Below, one piece after another: positions 58,158 to 64,000 of a DNA stretch of 64,000 bases. The position numbers and the translations under genes were made by a program. The stretch covers positions 26,103,017 through 26,167,016 of the forward strand of contig CM038466.1 of the NCBI GenBank assembly GCA_021464415.1. The letters run 5' to 3'. Source of the DNA: Lonicera japonica. Lineage: Eukaryota > Streptophyta > Magnoliopsida > Dipsacales > Caprifoliaceae. Position 1 is the first letter of the stretch. Each line of letters begins with the position of its first letter. The notes beneath the pieces are model-generated. The model was not told where the DNA came from. It did no database searches and saw nothing but the letters and a program-made list of their open reading frames with translations.

Positions 58158-58990
58158 TGTGAGAATCCGCAAATGCGACCCCCGGGTCTCAATCCCTTGT
58201 TTGGGAGCCTAAGACATCAGAACGGATTCCATCGTTTCATTTCCTTCGATATAGGGATAAATCCTATTTTCTTTTTCTAAATGCAAATGGGTTCAATCAG
58301 AGTCGCCAGTACATTTTACTAAAAAAACGTACAAAAAGTCCGTGTAGGGTTAAAGACCAAAGTAGGCCTTATCCCCACATGTTTTGCCTACGAAACTGGA
58401 ATTCTATAGGGTTCGAGAACTATGTTACGGTTTGGGAAGGTGTTAGGCACCCATTCCGCCCTTTCGGTCTTTAGTGGCTTTATATGTTTATTCTATGTTA
58501 AAAAACTAGGATGCCTTTACTAAGAACTCTATTACTTTCCTATAGTACTTTTTTTTGTAGAGAAACCTGATCTTAGGGAAAAGTGGGAAAGGGATAAAGA
58601 AAAAACCTTGTATTTCGTAATTCGATGTTTTGTTTTGATAAGAAAAGAAATACAAATGACAAAGTTCGTATTTTTTGAAAATTGAAAGGGTGTTTTTATA
58701 TTGTTTACTCATATAACAATATTAGTTTCCTCTTTATTTCAGTTGTTTTGAAAAACTCGGATTCTCGATAGGAATTGATTTGATATGAATGTAGACTCTT
58801 GAGGAGAATATCAGATATATCACAATCTATATGGGAGACTAGATATATCCGATTTTAATCCTTTAACTAAATTTTATCATTCCGGGTTTTGAACACTTTA
58901 ACTTATCCGGATGATAATATACTTACTTTTTCTAATTTTCGAAAATGGTTTTATCAAGGTTTTGTTTTGAGAAAATTGTAAACTAGATTT
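58158..58990 (-). repeat. Truncated 3' LTR of the minus-strand Tat relative
   Basis: Begins TGTGAGAATCCGC on the plus strand, the reverse complement of the LTR end GATTCTCACA. It matches about 32520-33349 of the other element in inverted order. The U3 half with its promoter is absent. Confidence 0.85.
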
Positions 58991-59640
58991 TCCCGATAAA
59001 TACACCTCTCTTCCTTCCTTCATCCCCACACTTACTCTTTTATCTTTGTAGAAGAAAAGTCATTTTACTGCATAAAATGTTGATTTTTCTTTTATCAAAG
59101 CTCGAGATGCCCTGGTAGCTTCGGAACTCAAGCTTGTCACTCCCCATACTTCTTTATATGTGGAGTGTTTATAGCATGGACGGCTGACTCAGTAATTCAA
59201 CTATGCACGGTTTGGCTCTTCTTAGCCCCTCTGGGCTGACTTCATTCGTTCATTCTGGCGATTGGTGGAGGAAGATCTAGCTATCGTCCCTTATCAAATA
59301 CAATGGTTTTAGTTTGTGGGCTCAGAGCCCTCTGAGGCAAGTGTTGTCTTGGCATACTAAAATAATGAATAATGCCTGAGTTGCACTAGTGGTTGAAGAT
59401 ACGATGTGGCCTCTTTCCAGGGCTAAGATGGGGTGCTAGATAGTAAATGTACTAACTTTTTGGTGTTCTGAACCACTACTATGAAGTTTAAGAAAACTGC
59501 TCTCTTTATGAAACAAAAAAGGTTTTATAATAATTAAACCGGGCCTAAAGTAACTTCCCAGGTTGCCTACGTTCCCCGTGGTGCTTTCTCTACAAACAAA
59601 AGTTAGTTGGGGCTCAGGTTTACGTAGTTCTGGATTATAC
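58991..59640 (-). other. Collapsed 3' region of the minus-strand Tat relative
   Basis: 59540-59610 matches the post-pol spacer (CGTAGGCAACCTGG type). 59160-59240 matches the DUF7745-like region near 41410-41480. 58995-59060 matches its promoter-proximal region near 42370-42430. These blocks are joined with the intervening sequence deleted. Confidence 0.6.
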
Positions 59641-59899
59641 ATGCTATTGCTTTAATAATAATATTTCTTGAATGTAGCATCTGACCGTCTATGTCTGCGA
59701 CTATTACGGCTCCCCTTGTGTTGATTTCTTTAACAATGTACGGCCTAGTTCTAAACTTTCCTCTCGGATCTCTTGTCAGTTTCTCTAACCTTTCTCAAAA
59801 CTACATTGTTCTCACAAATACTCTGAGTCTTCACTTTTCAATTTTAAAGGCCCCATGATGATGATACACGGCCTTCCACCGTTTCTCATTTAGCAATGC
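59641..59899 (-). pseudogene. C-terminal pol (integrase) remnant
   Basis: Minus-strand reading gives EKRWKAVYHHHGAFK and LTRDPRGKF, matching the integrase C-terminus of the full element (EKRLKVTYHHQG, ARDPRGKF). It joins directly to gag-derived sequence at about 59900, marking the deletion junction. Confidence 0.75.
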
Positions 59900-61512
59900 T
59901 AACTCACTTTAGTAGGGTGTTGGCCATATTTGGTTCGCCTGGTGCGGGGATTGTTCCTTCTTCGATTAGATCTTGGATGCGGTGTCGAAAGGCTAAACAT
60001 CTATCTGTGTCATGGCCCACAGTTTGGTGGTATAAACAGTTCTCGTTCATCCTCCAAGAAGAAGGGACGAGATTTGAGTGGGGTAACCAGGCCCGCATTC
60101 CATAGCAGTTCAAGACTTTTGGTTAGGGTTGTGGGGAGGTTAATGAATTTTTTAGTTTTCTTGGGTTGATATGTATTGGAGGCTTCGTCTTGTATAGGCC
60201 ACGTCAATTGGGATTGTTGCTGCTAAAAGGGGTTTTAATGGTACGGATAAGAGCTTAGCTGGTTTACAACGAGGGTGGCCTGCTCTTTTCGGTATACGAG
60301 GCTTTCCTCGTTTTGATTTCTGCCTTCCTGGCTAACTCTTCTTCTACATGGGATCCCATGCTTAATAGTGCTCGAAAATGTGGGAACACGTGCTTTCCTA
60401 TACAAGTCAATACAGCCGGAGTGAAATTTTTTTGAATTATCTCCAACTATTCTTCCTCGCCTAGTCGCTTAGACATTTGGGAGGCCATTTCTGTTCAACG
60501 GGTAACAAAATCACTAAAGCTCTCTTTCTCACCATATTTGACCATTTTTAAGTGTTTATGGGTGATTTCCAAATCTTCATTGGATCCGTATTTAGTCATG
60601 AATTCTTTGACGATATCCCTCAAGTTTTTTGCGGTGCCTCTCCAAATTAAAAAAACCATCTCATGGCTGCCCCGTGAGAGTCATATGAAATGCTTGGGCC
60701 AACTCAGGTTCTCCACATCCAGATACTTGCATGGATCGTATATATGATTGCAGGTGTATTTTTGAAAGCGTGGTTCCAGTAAACTTGGTGTTATAGAGGA
60801 GCTTGAAACCCTGGGGTAATCTTGCTTCAGGTTAGAGAGAGAAGGCATTCATGTCCGTAATCTCGTCTGCCCCTTTTATTAGAGAAACTCCCTTCTGCAG
60901 GACCCTCATATGTTCCTTCAATTTCTTCATTTCTTTATTCTCTTTCGATATCTCGTCGGGCTGTTCCTGAGCTATGAGTGAATCTGTATATACTGCCCGG
61001 AGTTGGTTTATATATGGATATTCATTGGGAGGGGCTACTTGGGTTAGTGGTAGAACAGGTCGTGCAGGGATTTGTGGCCATTACGGGTACTGAGGGTCGA
61101 AACCCAGTTGAACTTGGGGTTGCGGCCAGATTATGGTTGGCTCTTGTTACTGATAAGTGGGGCCAGAGTCCGGGGCCCATTGGTTCTGGTTATTATAGTC
61201 AGTTTGAATGGGGCTCGTTGGGATAGGATCCATTTACTGTGGGTTGGCGCCTTGGACTGAGGGGAGTACTTGTGATGATTGTCCTTGATTCGGATCTCGA
61301 TTCGGTGGTAGTCGTTCAAATCTCGGTGGTGCAGTTCATTCTGCTGATAATTCTTTCATTCGAATTCGGGTGCCCTGTTGCTCTGTAGTGAAGCTTGCTA
61401 GATTCTTACTAACGGTCATTAGTAAACGATGCATCTCACCTAGGGTTTGCTGAACTGTTGATGCCTCGGCCAAGCTCTGCTCTATTTCTTGGTTCTCACG
61501 TCCCTCTGTCAT
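59900..61512 (-). pseudogene. gag of the minus-strand Tat relative
   Basis: The ATG at 61512 begins MTEGRENQEIEQSLAEA, with intact codons where the other copy has a TAG, so it shows the true gag start. Later pieces include SGCGEPELAQAFHMTLTG (around 60690), KHVFPHFRALLSM (around 60390) and an intact zinc-knuckle-like CLYHQTVGHDTDRC (around 60030). Multiple stops and frameshifts separate these blocks. The upstream codons to 61677 are leader, not protein. Confidence 0.85.
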
Positions 61513-62622
61513 TATAGATATGCTCTGTCTTACTAATCTTCCGGTATGATCTCGGCCGACCCAACCTTCCAGACTATAGAGCCGTAGATATATCACATAG
61601 CGAAAATAAAAGAAGACTAAGGTGTGATTCATTTTTTCCAAAAGAAACCACGGAGAAAAAAAAATAACGAAAATCAAGTTTCGGGTGTTTGTAAAGACAC
61701 GTTAATCACAACTTGAGTGAAGTCCCGGTGGGAGTTTAGGGTAGGCAGTAAAGTTCTCATTGGGTTACCCTACTTGTCCCGAATTTTAAAACACTCATCA
61801 TTTTAAAAATTAGGAATATCTCCCCTCTTGAGTTGCTTTTCCTAGGAGATGTCTCAGGGAAAGTCATAACGAGCTGATCTCGTTGTAAGTTTCTACGACG
61901 GAGGTTGCTTAGCCTACGGCCGTACTTGTCAATATCTGGGAGATATATATATGGCAAGGCCCGATGTGGTACAACTCCTCACGGTTGATAAATAAATGAT
62001 AAGAGTGTTCTAATCTTGACTCTTCTTATATGAACGCAGGTGTAATGCAATGTGAAGGCTTCAGGCTCCCTCCTATTTGGCAAGACCTTGCGATATACCC
62101 CAGGGGCAGTTATGTGCAAGAATCTTTTGATATACTTCCCAGGTACATGAGTGTTCTCGTCACCCGATATACTTCGGGGGCGTACTTGGCCAAGGAGAGT
62201 GGGAAGTAAATACTTTCGGTTTATGTTGGCCCAAGCAAGACAACTCCCTACTCACTTATAATACTTCCAGAGGTTTGGGGTAAAAATCGCACTCGTAAGA
62301 ACCATGCATGAATAGTGATGTGCGTGAAGACAAGAGTTTTCGAAAGGTTTAAATGCAAATATCTTATTTTCGAAGTGTATTTTAAAAATGCTATTTTTAT
62401 TTGAAAAAATATTTCTTTACAATTAATTTCAACAAGTAGGGAAAATCCTAAACATATGTCTATGTAAATGAATGGACTCTACTGCGCCTCTAGGTCAAGT
62501 CAACAATAAAATTCAGGATCCACATTAGAAGGGCTTAAAGGCAAGTAGGAAAAGCAATAAAAGCATGCACTTCAACATATTACAAAAAAAAGTCCACATA
62601 TAAGAGCCTAGTTTTCTTATGG
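61513..62622 (-). other. Leader of the minus-strand Tat relative
   Basis: Non-coding sequence between PBS and gag. It matches 33369-34106 of the other element, including the GGCTTGCTTGGGCCAACATA-type block near 62220-62260. Plus and minus frames here show no family motif. Confidence 0.6.
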
Positions 62623-62640
62623 TCCCCAGCTAAGTCGCCA
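62623..62640 (-). other. Primer binding site of the minus-strand Tat relative
   Basis: On the minus strand, TGGCGACTTAGCTGGGGA lies one base after the LTR end. It differs from the other element's PBS by two bases (TTA for TCT-G). Confidence 0.75.
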
Positions 62641-62641
62641 C

Positions 62642-64000
62642 TGTGAGAATTCACAAATGTGACCCCCGGGTCTCAACCTCTGGTTTGGGAGTCTGAAACA
62701 TTGAAAAGGATTTCGTTATTTTATTTGCTTCTATGTGTTGATAATTCATATCGGGTATCTCTCTATCCTATTTCTAGATGCAAGAGAATTCGTTTAGAGT
62801 CACCAGTACGTTTTACGAGAAAATGGACAAAACAGTTGTGTAAGAGGAAAGACTACAGATAAGCCTTTTTTTATATTTTTGTCTACGAAACCAGGATTCT
62901 ATAGGGTTCGAGAACTATGTTACGGATTGGGAAGGTGCACCCATTCCTCCATTTCGGTCTCTAGTGATTTTTATATGTTTATTCTATGTCGGAAAACTTT
63001 GATGCTTTTACTGATATTCTACTACTTTCTGGAAATAACTCATGAAAACATGATTTTGGAAAAAACGAGAAAAGTGATGAAAACCTTGTATTCCGTGATC
63101 CGATGTTTTGGTTTTGTCAAAATCTGATTACTATTGACAAAAGTTTATCTTATCTATTTTTGGAAAGAGAGTGATTCGGTATTGTTTCCTTAAATAACAA
63201 TATCAATTATCTCGTTTGGTTAATTTAGAAAAGATCGGATTTTATCAAAATTGATTTGATACGGAATTTGAACTCTTAAGGAGAGTGTGTCAGATATATT
63301 ACAGTCTATTTGAAAGATAGAATATATTCGAGTTTAATTCCTAAATAAGTTTTATTAATCTGGGTTTTGAAAACTTGATTTTATCTAGATAATAAATGGC
63401 ATTACTTCTTCTGGTTTTACAAATGATTTTATCAAGATTTTATCAAATTGTTTTGTTTGAAAACGATAGAATATCAATAACTTGACAATAAGTTTATCCA
63501 GCTAGAAAGTTGACGAAACAACAGATATAAAGAGTCTATAAATAATAAACTTAATTAAAATTGAAACGAGAAAGGTGGAAGTAAATACTTTCGGTTTATG
63601 TTGGCCCAAGCAAGCCAACTCTCTACTCACTTATAGTACTTCCAAGAAATTATGCAAGTATGTATATATAATAAATATAACTAAAAGTTTAAATAAAACT
63701 ATAACTAATAAATAAAGTACAATAAAAACTAGTATGCAGATATATTATTTGATTACTAAAAGAGACTTTAGTTACCTTCCCGACGATATATATAAGAATA
63801 AGAGAGAAAATATAATACGGCAGATAAGACCTCCGGCGGATGTTAACTTTCCTCTTAGAAATATTTTCAGCGATCTGACTCTAGAAGGAGGCAGTCCGGG
63901 TGCCAAGATTAGATCCGAGACTCTTGTGAAAATAAATGTTATCACAGATGCTTCCGGAGAAGGCTTAAAGATTAAAAAATATGAGAGAGAATAAGGAATT
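62642..64000 (-). repeat. 5' LTR of the minus-strand Tat relative (runs off the window)
   Basis: Starts TGTGAGAATTCAC on the plus strand. Matches the other LTRs in inverted order, including the GCCGGAGGTCTTATCT-type block near 63830. The open frame 63734-63994 is therefore LTR sequence, not a gene. About 63575-63650 is interrupted by a copy of leader sequence. Confidence 0.85.

Larger units (their letters stand above)
58158..64000 (-). mobile_element. Deleted Tat-lineage relative on the minus strand, incomplete at window end
   Basis: Related to the 31813-50067 element but inverted. In its own sense it runs from the 5' LTR (past 64000 down to 62642) through PBS (62640-62623), leader, gag (61512-59904) and the last part of pol (about 59890-59640) to a truncated 3' LTR ending at 58158. 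Protease through most of integrase is missing (~5 kb), as are most of the DUF7745-like gene, the PMD-like gene and U3 of the 3' LTR. The 5 bases before its 3' end are ATAGG; the matching duplicate lies outside the window. Confidence 0.85.

Noticed and set aside
63734..63994. 86-residue open frame at the window end
   Set aside because: The DNA matches the reverse complement of the Tat LTR (GCCGGAGATCTC block region), so it is LTR sequence, not a gene.

Overview
This is a 64-kb piece of an AT-rich plant nuclear genome, most likely a eudicot. The evidence is one plant-specific ERF transcription factor, plant-type MITEs, TRIM, MULE, hAT and Ty3/gypsy Tat-lineage elements, and relics resembling plant pararetroviruses. 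The species cannot be read from the sequence. Only one intact-looking host protein gene is visible: an intronless group IX-type ERF on the minus strand at 7372-7944. No tRNA, rRNA or CRISPR was found.

Layout. 1-31.8 kb is intergenic DNA built from layered small transposons. It holds a ~1.1-kb tandem duplication (2890-5310), two Tourist-like MITEs of one family in opposite orientation (5942-6484, 19129-19592), a tandem TRIM array (13101-13957), a tandem MITE pair split by a 2.3-kb hAT-type insertion with an 8-bp target-site duplication (15767-18895), a second hAT-type element that itself carries a solo LTR (26169-28165), two Mutator-like elements with exact 9-bp target-site duplications (23379-24342, 28389-29421), and several more MITEs.

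31.8-50.1 kb is one complete 18.3-kb Tat-lineage Ty3/gypsy retrotransposon with ~1.54-kb LTRs, a tRNA-type PBS, a PPT and an ATAAG target-site duplication. Its sense genes (gag, protease, RT, RNase H, a second RNase H, integrase) are all broken by stops and frameshifts. Downstream of pol it carries two genes on the opposite strand. One is a DUF7745-like single-exon ORF. The other is a five-exon plant-mobile-domain-like gene with canonical splice sites, whose first intron holds a ~69-bp minisatellite.

The most interesting signal is a 12-bp palindrome, TGTCGCGCGACA. It occurs just upstream of a TATA box in all three transcription units of this element: six related sites in each LTR, three before the PMD-like gene, and one before the DUF7745-like gene. 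This looks like a shared operator that co-regulates a sense and two antisense units inside one retrotransposon.

50.1-56 kb holds tandem duplications and two palindromic repeat arrays (51.0-51.3 kb and 53.9-54.5 kb; the second repeats a perfect 22-bp palindrome about 12 times). 55.5-58.2 kb looks like decayed, rearranged caulimovirid-like sequence. From 58158 to the window end lies a second, minus-strand, internally deleted relative of the Tat element, inserted into that viral-like sequence.
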